From: a virus
IMG/VR virus record: IMGVR_UViG_3300023180_006905
Span: 1-29,425 of that record
Length of the DNA stretch: 29,425 nt
Direction: 5' to 3' (one strand)
Positions within the stretch are counted from its first letter, which is position 1. Every line of letters starts with the position of its first letter. The position numbers and the translations under genes were made by a program. Shown here piece by piece: positions 5,697-14,060 of this stretch. The notes beneath the pieces are model-generated. The model was not told the DNA's origin, did no database searches, and saw nothing but the letters and a program-made list of their open reading frames with translations.

Positions 5697-6326
5697 ATGG
5701 AAGTAACACCATTTTTAAGTTCTTTCTTTATCATATTTAGAGAAGGATTTGAGGCAATGTTAATTGCCATGCTGATTTTCACCTATTTGGAAAAAATGAA
5801 TGCCACTGACAAGCAGGTACATGTTTGGCAAGGTATTTCGATGGGTGTATTAGGTAGTTTAATTATAGCAATATTATTTTCAACAGTGTCGTCAATGACA
5901 CATACACATGAAGAATTATTTGAAGGAACCACAATGATTGTGGCTTCAGTTGTGTTGGCATATGTGGCTTTTTGGTGTCACAATGCCAAACAGCATGTTG
6001 AAGGTCATGTCACAGAAGCAATATCAAAAGGTACAACCATAGCACTGTTTTTGGCTGTGTTTTTTGCAATACTGAGAGAAGGTTTTGAAATTGTACTGTT
6101 CTATGCAGGTTTGTTTGCTTCACCTATTGCTGACACTTACAGTATCTGGACCGGAGGAATTGCAGGTGCAGTAGCTCTAGTTTTTACATACTTTGGTATG
6201 AAACAACTATCACTAAAAATACCAACAGGCATGTTCTTTAAGATCAGTTCTGTGCTGTTAGCAACATTGGCTGTGTATTTTGCATACAATGGAATACACG
6301 AACTAGTAGAAGTGTTAGGAGGATAA
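5697..6326 (+). CDS. FTR1-family iron permease, short form
   Basis: 209 residues with AAGGAG six bases before the ATG. Two copies of the family's iron-binding motif REGxE are visible: FREGFEAML at residues 14-22 and LREGFEIVL at 126-134, each in a membrane helix. About six hydrophobic segments cover most of the chain. A histidine-bearing loop (TEV-free, with HTHEE near 69-73) and a CHNAKQHVEGH loop near 94-104 could also touch metal. EfeU/FTR1 proteins transport oxidised iron; EfeU is about 270 residues, so this is shortened. No EfeO or EfeB partner is present. It is followed one base later by the NifU-type gene, so iron entry and Fe-S assembly are in one transcript. An iron permease in a viral genome is unusual. 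Confidence 0.85.
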   Translation: MEVTPFLSSFFIIFREGFEAMLIAMLIFTYLEKMNATDKQVHVWQGISMGVLGSLIIAILFSTVSSMTHTHEELFEGTTMIVASVVLAYVAFWCHNAKQHVEGHVTEAISKGTTIALFLAVFFAILREGFEIVLFYAGLFASPIADTYSIWTGGIAGAVALVFTYFGMKQLSLKIPTGMFFKISSVLLATLAVYFAYNGIHELVEVLGG

Positions 6327-6327
6327 C

Positions 6328-6888
6328 ATGATTTTAACAGAACCAACCCCAAACCCTAATGCAGTAAAATTCTTGCCTGGCAGAACTGTGTTAGGAACCA
6401 AACCATCCAAGTTCTATCAAAAAGAGAACGAAGCACCAGATGAAGCACCATTGGTAGAACAACTGTTTGCAATTGAAGGAGTCAAAGATGTATTTTTTGG
6501 ATCTGATTTTATCACAGTTGGTAAAACTGACGATTACAGTTGGGAAGTTGTCAAATCAAATGTGTTAAACACAATTGACGATTATAACAACACAGGTGAT
6601 GCTTTTGTTTTAGATAAACCGGAACCAGCATGTGAATCAATCAACAGCGATGTTGGTGTTGATAAAGTCACAAAAAAAATTGTTGAACTTTTAGATACCA
6701 GAGTACGACCAGCAGTGGCAATGGATGGCGGAGATATTCTTTTTCACAGTTTTGAAGATGGTGTAGTATATCTAGAAATGTATGGTGCATGTTCGGGATG
6801 TCCAAGTTCAACTATGACATTAAAAATGGGCATTGAAAACATGCTAAGACACTACATACCAGAAGTTCAAAGAGTGGAGCCAATATGA
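6328..6888 (+). CDS. NifU-family Fe-S cluster carrier (Nfu type)
   Basis: 186 residues in two domains. The N-terminal Nfu domain (about 1-90) begins with TPNPNAVKFLPGR and contains AIEGVKDVFFGSDFITV. The C-terminal NifU domain (about 111-184) has RPAVAMDGGDI and the cluster-binding CSGCPSS (C155 and C158). This is the layout of Nfu/NfuA-type carriers, which accept [4Fe-4S] clusters and pass them to target enzymes. GGATAA before the ATG gives a usable ribosome site, one base after the permease gene. It overlaps the SufT-type gene by four bases (ATGA). Given twelve radical SAM genes in the window, each needing at least one [4Fe-4S] cluster, these are its likely clients, which is an inference. 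Confidence 0.93.
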   Translation: MILTEPTPNPNAVKFLPGRTVLGTKPSKFYQKENEAPDEAPLVEQLFAIEGVKDVFFGSDFITVGKTDDYSWEVVKSNVLNTIDDYNNTGDAFVLDKPEPACESINSDVGVDKVTKKIVELLDTRVRPAVAMDGGDILFHSFEDGVVYLEMYGACSGCPSSTMTLKMGIENMLRHYIPEVQRVEPI

Positions 6889-7190
6889 TTGAGCAAGCCA
6901 AAGAAAAAATTATAGAAAATCTTAGACAGGTGCATGATCCAGAAATTTCAATCAATGTTTATGATTTAGGATTAATCTATGATATTGATATGAGTGATTT
7001 TCCAAAAGTAACAATTACTCATACTCTAACATCAGTATTCTGTCCGGCGGCAGATCAAATTATTGATGATATCAAGTATGCTGTTGAATCTGTTGATGGG
7101 GTTCAAGAGTGTATGATCATTACTACATTTGATCCTCCTTTTGGTCCAGAAATGATGAGTGAAGAAGCAAGATTAGTATTGAATATGTAA
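6885..7190 (+). CDS. MIP18/SufT-family Fe-S assembly factor
   Basis: 101 residues, the normal size of the DUF59/MIP18 domain. Seen: VHDPEISINVYDLGLIYDI (residues 16-34), the cysteine segment VFCPAADQI (C53), VQECMIITTFDPPFGPEMMSEEAR (74-96). These are the conserved parts of SufT, PaaD and human CIAO2-type proteins, which help mature Fe-S proteins. The PaaD branch normally carries an extra C-terminal cysteine domain; this protein ends after the core, so SufT is the better comparison. It overlaps the NifU-type gene by four bases and ends just before the clpP promoter. Confidence 0.9.
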   Translation: MIEQAKEKIIENLRQVHDPEISINVYDLGLIYDIDMSDFPKVTITHTLTSVFCPAADQIIDDIKYAVESVDGVQECMIITTFDPPFGPEMMSEEARLVLNM

Positions 7191-7197
7191 AAACAAA

Positions 7198-7225
7198 TTG
7201 ACAAAAGAAAAAAGGAGTGTATAAT
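7198..7225 (+). promoter_or_regulatory. Strong sigma70-like promoter for clpP and the radical SAM run
   Basis: TTGACA (7198-7203) and TATAAT (7220-7225) are both perfect and 16 bases apart. The expected start is close to 7232, the A of the clpP ATG. This is the last clear promoter before the one at 25153, so the whole run of coupled genes may be read from here. Confidence 0.75.
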
Positions 7226-7231
7226 AACAGT

Positions 7232-7819
7232 ATGAGTAATTTAATTCCAATAGTCGTAGATCAAACATCAAGAGGCGAACGAAGTTATGACATATATTCG
7301 CGACTGCTAAAAGAAAGAATTGTATTTGTTAATGGCCCTATTGATGATTCGGTAGCAAGTGTGGTTTGTGCTCAGTTGCTGTTTTTAGAATCTCAAGATC
7401 AAAACAAAGATATTTTTATGTACATCAACTCTCCAGGTGGAGTAGTAAGTTCTGGATTAGCAATGTATGATACAATGCAATATATCAAACCAGATGTTTC
7501 AACAGTGTGTATAGGTCAAGCCGCCAGTGCAGGTTCTTTACTACTGATGGCCGGCGCCGCTGGTAAACGAATTAGTTTACCTCATTCAAAAATAATGATA
7601 CATCAACCATCTGGTGGATATCAAGGTCAAGCAACTGACATAGAAATTCATGCACAAGAGATTTTAAAAACTAAAAGAACTCTTAATGGGCTTTATGCCA
7701 AACACACAGGCACACCATTAAATCAAATTGAGCAGGCAATGGAACGTGATACTTTTATGACTCCAGAAGAAGCAAAGAAATTTGGCTTAATTGACAAAAT
7801 AGAATCAGCTAGAAGTTAG
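7232..7819 (+). CDS. clpP: ClpP, ATP-dependent protease proteolytic subunit
   Basis: 195 residues, very close in sequence to bacterial ClpP. It has [20 protein letters not shown] at the N-terminus, INSPGG at 66-70, and the catalytic serine S99 in GQAASAG. The catalytic histidine H124 is in [20 protein letters not shown], and the aspartate D173 in ERDTF. All three catalytic residues are present. There is almost no propeptide before the mature N-terminus. The best start is ATG 7232; an in-frame GTG at 7217 overlaps the promoter. AAAGGAG at 7211-7217 is 14 bases away and would lie upstream of the mapped start of transcription, so the message from this promoter may be leaderless. With ClpS nearby it would redirect host Clp proteolysis. 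High confidence. Confidence 0.97.
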   Translation: MSNLIPIVVDQTSRGERSYDIYSRLLKERIVFVNGPIDDSVASVVCAQLLFLESQDQNKDIFMYINSPGGVVSSGLAMYDTMQYIKPDVSTVCIGQAASAGSLLLMAGAAGKRISLPHSKIMIHQPSGGYQGQATDIEIHAQEILKTKRTLNGLYAKHTGTPLNQIEQAMERDTFMTPEEAKKFGLIDKIESARS

Positions 7820-7828
7820 TGTGTAGAC

Positions 7829-9313
7829 ATGGCGCTAGACATCTTTTACCTTTCAAACAGCAATGATAAAAATTCAACTAGTTGGTTAAAACTAATTGAA
7901 AGATTTCCTTATGCTCGTTTTGTAAAACGTAAAGATAGTATTGTTGACACATACAAAGAATGTGCTGATAAATCTTACACAACACATTTTTACGTTATTC
8001 CTGAAAGTTTAGAAGTGGTTGACAGTTTTGATTTTTCGTACACACCTGATGAATGGAGTAAAACCAGTGTACATGTTTGGAAACAAAAAAACAGCAGTGG
8101 CAAAGAAACTGGGCACGGTGGCGTATTTTTATTTTCAAAAACTCAATTATTATCAAATAAAATACCAAAATCTGAAATAGAAAGCAACTATTTTACCGAT
8201 TGTAAGTTTTTAGATATTGTGGCAACAATTACGCCTAAACACAAAGTATATAGATTTAGTACAGGCATGTACAAAAATAACCATGATCAAAACACTTTGA
8301 TAGACAGCACATATCAGCAACTGCTAGAAACAGCATCACAAGATAAAGAATCAAACACAGATTTCTTTTGGGTTGTTGATGAAGATGTAGAAGTCAAAGA
8401 AGACTTCAAATTTGATTTTCATCCGCATTTTTTTAACAGCAATCACGTGCATGTGTTTCAGAAAGAAAACAAAGAAACTGGTTTAGTTTATGAAAATGGT
8501 GGGGTTAAACTAATACCAAAAAGAAAATTTCTTTCTGAATCAATATCAAATGATGATTATCACAAACTGAGATTTAAACCTTTAAAATATGTAAACACTG
8601 CGGCATCACAGGAAGTTCCTTATGACATTGTGATGTTGTCTTATCATGAACCCAATGCAGACAAACATTTTGAAGAACTCAAGCAACAATTACCACATAG
8701 AAATATTTACAGAGTTGATGGTGTAAAAGGTATCTTTAATGCACACAAAAAAGCATCTGAATTAGTTGACACTAAAATGTTTTATGTGATTGATGCAGAT
8801 GCAAAACTGGTTCCTGGTTTTAATTTTGATTATCTCCCAGGTTTGTTTGACACAGACAAAATACATGTGTGGCGTAGCAAAAATCCAATCAATGAATTGA
8901 TATATGGTTATGGCGGAATAAAACTTTTTCCCACACAGCCACTAAGAGATGCAAATTCATGGAATATTGATTTTACTACCAGCGTTGGCGGAGCAAATAA
9001 ATTTAAACCAATGCCACAGGTCAGTAATGTTACTGCGTTTGACACAGATCCTTTTAGCACATGGAAAAGTGCTTTTAGAGAATGTACTAAATTGTCATCA
9101 AAAGTGATTGATAAACAAAAGAATGCAGAAACAGAACAGCGACTAAACATTTGGTGTACAGTGGGTGCTGATAAAGAATTTGGTGAATACGCAATTAGTG
9201 GTGCTATTCACGGCAGAAAATACGGTGAACAAAATAAAGATAATATGGAGGAGTTAAACAAGATAAATGACTTTGAATGGCTCAAACAACAATTCAACAG
9301 AGTCCAAATCTAA
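7829..9313 (+). CDS. Protein with three glycosyltransferase-like repeats
   Basis: 494 residues. Three related units of about 100 residues can be aligned, near 3-105, 128-230 and 265-370. Each has a first strand (DIFYLS, LDIVATIT, YDIVMLS) and a strand leading to an acidic site (FYVIPESLEV, WVVDEDVEV, FYVIDADAKL). Each then has an aromatic FDF or FNF, an HVW/HVF-x-x-K-N segment and a GG turn (GHGGVFLF, ENGGVKLI, GYGGIKLF). The DxD in units two (184-186) and three (322-324) resembles the metal/sugar-nucleotide site of GT-A glycosyltransferases; in unit one it is replaced by PES. The C-terminal 120 residues are separate. I infer sugar transfer or sugar-nucleotide binding but cannot name a family. 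It overlaps the next gene by 47 bases. Confidence 0.6.
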   Translation: MALDIFYLSNSNDKNSTSWLKLIERFPYARFVKRKDSIVDTYKECADKSYTTHFYVIPESLEVVDSFDFSYTPDEWSKTSVHVWKQKNSSGKETGHGGVFLFSKTQLLSNKIPKSEIESNYFTDCKFLDIVATITPKHKVYRFSTGMYKNNHDQNTLIDSTYQQLLETASQDKESNTDFFWVVDEDVEVKEDFKFDFHPHFFNSNHVHVFQKENKETGLVYENGGVKLIPKRKFLSESISNDDYHKLRFKPLKYVNTAASQEVPYDIVMLSYHEPNADKHFEELKQQLPHRNIYRVDGVKGIFNAHKKASELVDTKMFYVIDADAKLVPGFNFDYLPGLFDTDKIHVWRSKNPINELIYGYGGIKLFPTQPLRDANSWNIDFTTSVGGANKFKPMPQVSNVTAFDTDPFSTWKSAFRECTKLSSKVIDKQKNAETEQRLNIWCTVGADKEFGEYAISGAIHGRKYGEQNKDNMEELNKINDFEWLKQQFNRVQI

Positions 9314-10262
9314 TTTAGAAACACACGAGTTACTAGATAGATTTGAGCTTTTATATGATAGTGTAGATGAATTAAAAGATCTAAGACGTGCAGTTATAGA
9401 TCAAGATTTATCTAGTGTGTTTCGTTTAATTGGTACAAACACTAAATCAAGAAAGATGTTTAACGAATTGCGTAAAGCAGTTTTAGAAAAAAACATACAT
9501 TCAATATTTAGAGTAGTACAAGAACTTGATAACAGTGAAAGTATTGATTTGATACGTAACACAGTTATCAACAAAGGTGATGACATTGAAGTATTAAGAA
9601 AAACTTTATCATTGTTTGTTAAAAGTGAAACACTAGATACACTAGTAAAAACTTTAAGAACATTTCCTGAAAGCACAATCAAAGATGCTTTTGCTAGAGG
9701 TCAGTTGCTCAGTAAAAAGTGGTTGGTAACAGAAATTGAAAAAATTAGTATGAACTTAGGAACTGTATTTCTGTGTGCAGGATGGTATGGCACATTAGCA
9801 ACTATGTTATTTGAATCAGAAAAAATACATTTAGATAAAATAAGAAGTTTTGATATTGACGAGAGTTGCTGGCGTATTGCTGAGTCAATGAATAAGCCAT
9901 GGGTAATGACAGACTGGAGGTTCAAAGCAAGTACACAAGATATTCATAATATTAACTTTGCCGGACACAAATATATAACTTTGAGATCAAATGGTACAGA
10001 AAGAGAACTTTTTGATGAACCAAACACTATTATTAACACAAGTTGTGAACATATAGAAAATTGGGATAAGTGGTGGGCAGGTATTCCAAAAGGCAAATTG
10101 TGTATTCTACAGTCAAATGATTATAAAGAATTACCAGAACATATCAATTGTGTTGACAATGTAGATCATTTTAAAACAATTGCTCCTATGACAACTTATC
10201 TTTATGCTGGAAATTTAGACTTAGAAAAATACACAAGATACATGTTGATTGGGATTAAATAA
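9267..10262 (+). CDS. Class I SAM methyltransferase-like protein with helical N-terminus
   Basis: 331 residues. Residues 20-135 are helical with repeated patterns (ELKDLRRAVIDQDLSSVFRLI, NELRKAVLEKNIHSIFRVV). From about 150 a Rossmann-like methyltransferase domain follows: VFLCAGWYGTLATML (167-181, motif I), KIRSFDID (191-198, end of strand two with acidic residue), then IINTSCEHIENWDKWW and KGKLCILQSNDY in the positions of motifs IV and V. The acceptor is unknown. It begins inside the end of the glycosyltransferase-like gene; GGAGGAG lies 13 bases before the ATG. No later in-frame ATG exists before residue 64. Its place at the head of the radical SAM run suggests it acts in the same pathway, which is inference. 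Confidence 0.6.
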   Translation: MTLNGSNNNSTESKSNLETHELLDRFELLYDSVDELKDLRRAVIDQDLSSVFRLIGTNTKSRKMFNELRKAVLEKNIHSIFRVVQELDNSESIDLIRNTVINKGDDIEVLRKTLSLFVKSETLDTLVKTLRTFPESTIKDAFARGQLLSKKWLVTEIEKISMNLGTVFLCAGWYGTLATMLFESEKIHLDKIRSFDIDESCWRIAESMNKPWVMTDWRFKASTQDIHNINFAGHKYITLRSNGTERELFDEPNTIINTSCEHIENWDKWWAGIPKGKLCILQSNDYKELPEHINCVDNVDHFKTIAPMTTYLYAGNLDLEKYTRYMLIGIK

Positions 10263-10271
10263 AAATAAAAG

Positions 10272-11348
10272 ATGTACAATTATAAAGATATCAGAACAAT
10301 TCATTTAGAAATCACGCAAAAATGTCAAGCGGCTTGTCCTATGTGCGATAGAAATCAGAACGGCGGAGCCTTAAATCCTCATATTAATCTTGATGAATTG
10401 ACATTAGATGATTGTAAAAAGATATTTGTACCAGAGTTTATTAAACAACTAAAAAAGATGTACATGTGTGGTAATTTAGGCGATCCAATTGTGGCAGATG
10501 ATACACTAGAGGTTTTTGAGTATTTTAGATATCACAATCCAGATATGATGTTGAGTATGAATACCAACGCAGGTGCAAGAGATAACCAGTGGTGGAGTCA
10601 ATTGGCAAAAACATTTGGTGCAAACGGTTATGTGATTTTTAGTGTTGATGGATTAGAAGAAACAAATCATTTGTATAGACAAAATGTACAATGGTCAAAA
10701 GTAGAGTCAGCAATGAATAGTTTTGTTTCAGCCGGCGGAAGAGCCCGTTGGGATTATTTGATATTTGAACACAATCAGCATCAAGTTGAACAAGCAAAAG
10801 CATTAAGCGAACAAATAGGTTTTGAAAGTTTTACTTCTAAAAAAACTGGCAGATTTATTACTGCATCGTCGGAAAAGAAAGACTATCATCAAGCAGTCAA
10901 TCGTAAAGGTGAAAAAACTACAGAATTAAAAAAGCCAGATCAAAAATATCAAAACAAAGAACTATCAAAATACGATCAATTGGTAGAAAAATATGGGTCT
11001 ATGGATGCTTATTATGATGTAGTGCCAATCAATTGCAAAGTTGCCAAAGAAAAAAGTCTGTTTATCACAGCAGAAGGTCTAGCACTACCATGTTGTTGGA
11101 CAGCCGGTAGAATGTACAAGTGGTGGCATAAAGATCCCAAAGTAGAACAGATATGGAATTATATTGATGCTGTTGGCGGAAAAGAAATGCTTGATGCAAA
11201 ACAAGGTCTACAACAAGTGTTTGAAACTGGTATATTTGATGATATTGCTAACAGCTGGAACATTTCTGGTTGTAATAATGGAAAATTAAAAGTATGCTCA
11301 ATGAAGTGTGGAGTAGAATTTGATCCTTTTGCATCGCAATTTAAGTAA
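10272..11348 (+). CDS. Radical SAM protein, type B core with C-terminal twitch/SPASM
   Basis: 358 residues. The radical SAM cysteines are C18, C22 and C25 (CQAACPMC) at the very N-terminus. The core has MYMCGNLGDPIVADD (64-77), MNTNAG and VIFSVDGLEETNHLYR (121-136), a set shared with the products at 18941, 20553 and 21572 but not with the GGEP-type copies. The C-terminal auxiliary Fe-S domain is shown by C255, C274-C275 (LPCCW), C342 and C346 (CSMKC). Such SPASM/twitch enzymes often modify peptides or proteins; the substrate here is unknown. First of eleven consecutive radical SAM genes, nine bases after the methyltransferase-like gene. The site before its ATG is weak (AAAAG), so it may depend on upstream translation. 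Confidence 0.88.
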   Translation: MYNYKDIRTIHLEITQKCQAACPMCDRNQNGGALNPHINLDELTLDDCKKIFVPEFIKQLKKMYMCGNLGDPIVADDTLEVFEYFRYHNPDMMLSMNTNAGARDNQWWSQLAKTFGANGYVIFSVDGLEETNHLYRQNVQWSKVESAMNSFVSAGGRARWDYLIFEHNQHQVEQAKALSEQIGFESFTSKKTGRFITASSEKKDYHQAVNRKGEKTTELKKPDQKYQNKELSKYDQLVEKYGSMDAYYDVVPINCKVAKEKSLFITAEGLALPCCWTAGRMYKWWHKDPKVEQIWNYIDAVGGKEMLDAKQGLQQVFETGIFDDIANSWNISGCNNGKLKVCSMKCGVEFDPFASQFK

Positions 11349-11362
11349 GGTAAGTATAGTAA

Positions 11363-12847
11363 ATGAATAATAAAAAACTACCATCAAAAACTTTTTGTGC
11401 ATTACCGTGGATGCATCTTTCAACAAGACCAGATGGCAACATGAGAGTGTGTTGCACTGCAAACGCAAGTAGTGTTGGACCAACCAACGATAAAGAACAT
11501 GGCGGACAAGTAGGTGTACTAAAAAGAGAAGATGGTGTACCGGCTAACCTAAACAATTCAGATCTGATGAGTTCGTGGAACAACGACTACATGAAAAATG
11601 TTCGTAAGCAGATGCTCAATGGAGAAAAACCACCTAGTTGTTTAAAATGTTACAAAGAAGAAGAAGCTGGACACAATTCAAAAAGAATGTGGGAAACTGA
11701 TTATTGGTTAAACAGATATTCAATTGAAGATATTATTGGTGAAACAGCAGAAGATGGATCAATTCCACCTAAAATAAGATATTTAGATTTACGTATGGGA
11801 TCAAAATGTAATCTTGCTTGTGTGATGTGTTCACCTCATGATTCATCTTTATGGGTTAAAGATTGGAATGCAGTTTACCCAACAATTGAAAATGAATCGT
11901 TAAAGCAAACAATGGGATGGGATAACAAAGGTAAAGTACACGGTGCTGGATATAACTGGCATAAGAATAATCCTGTGTTTTGGGAACAGTTGTACGAACA
12001 AATTCCTCACATGTATCAATTGTATTTTGCAGGTGGTGAATCAACAATTATTGAAGAACACTATACACTGCTAGAAGAAGTAGTTAAACGTGGATATGCA
12101 CCCAAGATTGAATTGCGTTATAACTCTAATGCTGTAGAAATGCCACAACGTTTGTTTGATCTATGGAGTCATTTTAAAAGAGTAAGATTTCATTACAGTG
12201 TAGATTCAATTGGTGAGATGAACGACTATATTCGTTATCCATCAAAATGGGATCATACAGTTAAACAGTTTCATTTGTTAGACAACACAGAAGACAAAGT
12301 TGAAGTTACTGTAGCATGTGCTGTGCAGGCACTTAATATTCATTATATTCCTGATTTTATCAAATGGAAAACTGAACAAAATTTTAAAAAGATTAATGTT
12401 TGGCCTTTTGGTGCCGGCATGATCAACTATCATTTTGTGTATTGGCCTGGTCAATTAAATGTCAAATCATTACCACAATGGTTTAAAAATAAAACAAAAC
12501 AAAAGTATGAAGAATTTTACCCTTGGTTAGAGCAAAATTGGGATAGGTTTACTGGTGTCAAACAGCACGGTGTCACAAAAGAACAATTTATGCAGGCCAG
12601 TTATGGCGTTAAAAGATTACAAGGCATGATCAAATTTATGATGAGTGAAGATTGGTCTGTGCGTATGCCTGAGTTTAGAGAATATCTTACTAAGTTAGAT
12701 CAACATCGTGGTACAGATTTCTGCAAAACATTTCCTGAAATGGCAGGGTTAATGGATGAAACATTAGATAATAGTGTTCCAATTCAGGTTGGCGAAGCAG
12801 TTTCGAAACAACAAGAAAAGGAACTTGAAGATGGCGGAACAATCTAA
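11363..12847 (+). CDS. Radical SAM protein with N-terminal twitch domain (type A, 494 residues)
   Basis: The N-terminal twitch domain is clear: FCALPWMHLSTRPDGNMRVCC (C12, C30, C31) and CLKC at 93-96. The radical SAM motif is CNLACVMC at 149-156, followed by the SAM-contact segment AGGES, where most copies have GGEP. A conserved helix-strand region follows (VRFHYSVDSIGEMNDYIRYPSKWD), then a long C-terminal part with KINVWPFGAGMINYHFVYWPG and a closing LDQHRGTDF helix. The same order of C-terminal blocks recurs in the genes at 16154, 17445 and 23846, so these four form the closest subgroup. It starts 14 bases after the preceding gene. The chemistry should be radical-based modification with an auxiliary cluster; the substrate is unknown. 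Confidence 0.9.
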   Translation: MNNKKLPSKTFCALPWMHLSTRPDGNMRVCCTANASSVGPTNDKEHGGQVGVLKREDGVPANLNNSDLMSSWNNDYMKNVRKQMLNGEKPPSCLKCYKEEEAGHNSKRMWETDYWLNRYSIEDIIGETAEDGSIPPKIRYLDLRMGSKCNLACVMCSPHDSSLWVKDWNAVYPTIENESLKQTMGWDNKGKVHGAGYNWHKNNPVFWEQLYEQIPHMYQLYFAGGESTIIEEHYTLLEEVVKRGYAPKIELRYNSNAVEMPQRLFDLWSHFKRVRFHYSVDSIGEMNDYIRYPSKWDHTVKQFHLLDNTEDKVEVTVACAVQALNIHYIPDFIKWKTEQNFKKINVWPFGAGMINYHFVYWPGQLNVKSLPQWFKNKTKQKYEEFYPWLEQNWDRFTGVKQHGVTKEQFMQASYGVKRLQGMIKFMMSEDWSVRMPEFREYLTKLDQHRGTDFCKTFPEMAGLMDETLDNSVPIQVGEAVSKQQEKELEDGGTI

Positions 12848-14060
12848 AACATTTTGCCCTTTACCGTTTATACATTCGCATGCCGCAGTATCAGGCAAGT
12901 TTAAACCTTGCTGTAATTCTTTGTCAGGATCTTGGGAAAATACCACACGTGATATGTCGTATCAGGAATGGTTTGACAGTGAAATTATGACTCAGTTAAG
13001 ATCAGATCTGCTGTCCGGTGTACAAAATAAATTGTGTGATGTTTGTTGGAAAGACGAAAAAGTATCAGGTTCGAGTATTAGGCAACGATATATTGAAAAA
13101 TTTAGTAATATTGTTGATATAAAAAATCCTAAAATTAAATATCTTGACTTAAAATTAAGTAATGAATGCAATTTAAAATGTAGAATGTGTTCTTATATCA
13201 GTTCTCATTTGATTGGTAATGATATGCAACAACTAGAGAACAGTAATAGTTACATGCCTAAGCATTGGTTAAGAAGTCCAACTGCTGAAAAAAATATGGA
13301 TCAAAATTCAATACAGCAAGTGTCTGAAAACGAGTACAATGAGATTTTAAGTCTTCTTCCGCAAATTAAACAGTTAAAAGTAACCGGTGGAGAACCAACA
13401 ATATCAAAAAAGTTTATTGATATACTTGATGAATGTAATAATAAGAATTACTCTCAAAATATCAATTTGTCAATTACTACTAATGCTACTAAATTTACCA
13501 GTGAATTTTTATCTAAATTAGATAGTTTTGCATCGGTGCATTTGAATATTAGTTGTGATGGATACAACAGCACATATAATTACATAAGATATCCTTTTAA
13601 TTGGGATAAATTTCAAGAAAGAATACAAAATTTAAAAGACTACAGCAAAAACAATAGCATTTCATTTGGTATGTCAGTGGTACCTTTGGCTATTAATGTT
13701 GAAAATTTACCAGCATTACAAAAATGGTCAAAGAGTTTTATAGAAACAACAAAAAACACATGGCCACCGTTTATGAATACCTTTGTAAAACCTGATGATT
13801 CGTTTTTATCATTAGAAAATGTACCAACACATATACTACAATATGCATATGATAATTTAATTAAAGTCTCTGAAAACAGTGTATTGATCAAAAGAATAAA
13901 GAATTTGATTAATAATCCAGTTGTAATTGACAAAGAAAAAGAAATTGATATAGTGAAATCAATTCAGTCAGTTGATCAAATAAGATCACAGCATTACGCA
14001 GATTATTTAGAGCCAATGACAGCAGAATGGTTGGAAGGATTGTTTAAAAAACATGCTTGA
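12831..14060 (+). CDS. Radical SAM protein with N-terminal twitch domain (type A, 409 residues)
   Basis: Start at ATG 12831, with AAGGA eight bases before; a longer in-frame version from 12774 would overlap the previous gene by 74 bases and lacks family similarity. Twitch cysteines: C9 in FCPLPFIHSHAAVSG, C27-C28 (KPCCN), C69 and C72 (CDVC). The radical SAM motif CNLKCRMC is at 113-120 and LKVTGGEPTISKKF marks the SAM site. The block LNISCDGYNSTYNYIRYPFNWDKF matches the same region in neighbours. Compared with the 494-residue copy, the segment between the two cysteine groups is shorter. It overlaps the preceding gene by 17 bases and the next by 8 (ATGCTTGA). Confidence 0.9.
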   Translation: MAEQSKTFCPLPFIHSHAAVSGKFKPCCNSLSGSWENTTRDMSYQEWFDSEIMTQLRSDLLSGVQNKLCDVCWKDEKVSGSSIRQRYIEKFSNIVDIKNPKIKYLDLKLSNECNLKCRMCSYISSHLIGNDMQQLENSNSYMPKHWLRSPTAEKNMDQNSIQQVSENEYNEILSLLPQIKQLKVTGGEPTISKKFIDILDECNNKNYSQNINLSITTNATKFTSEFLSKLDSFASVHLNISCDGYNSTYNYIRYPFNWDKFQERIQNLKDYSKNNSISFGMSVVPLAINVENLPALQKWSKSFIETTKNTWPPFMNTFVKPDDSFLSLENVPTHILQYAYDNLIKVSENSVLIKRIKNLINNPVVIDKEKEIDIVKSIQSVDQIRSQHYADYLEPMTAEWLEGLFKKHA

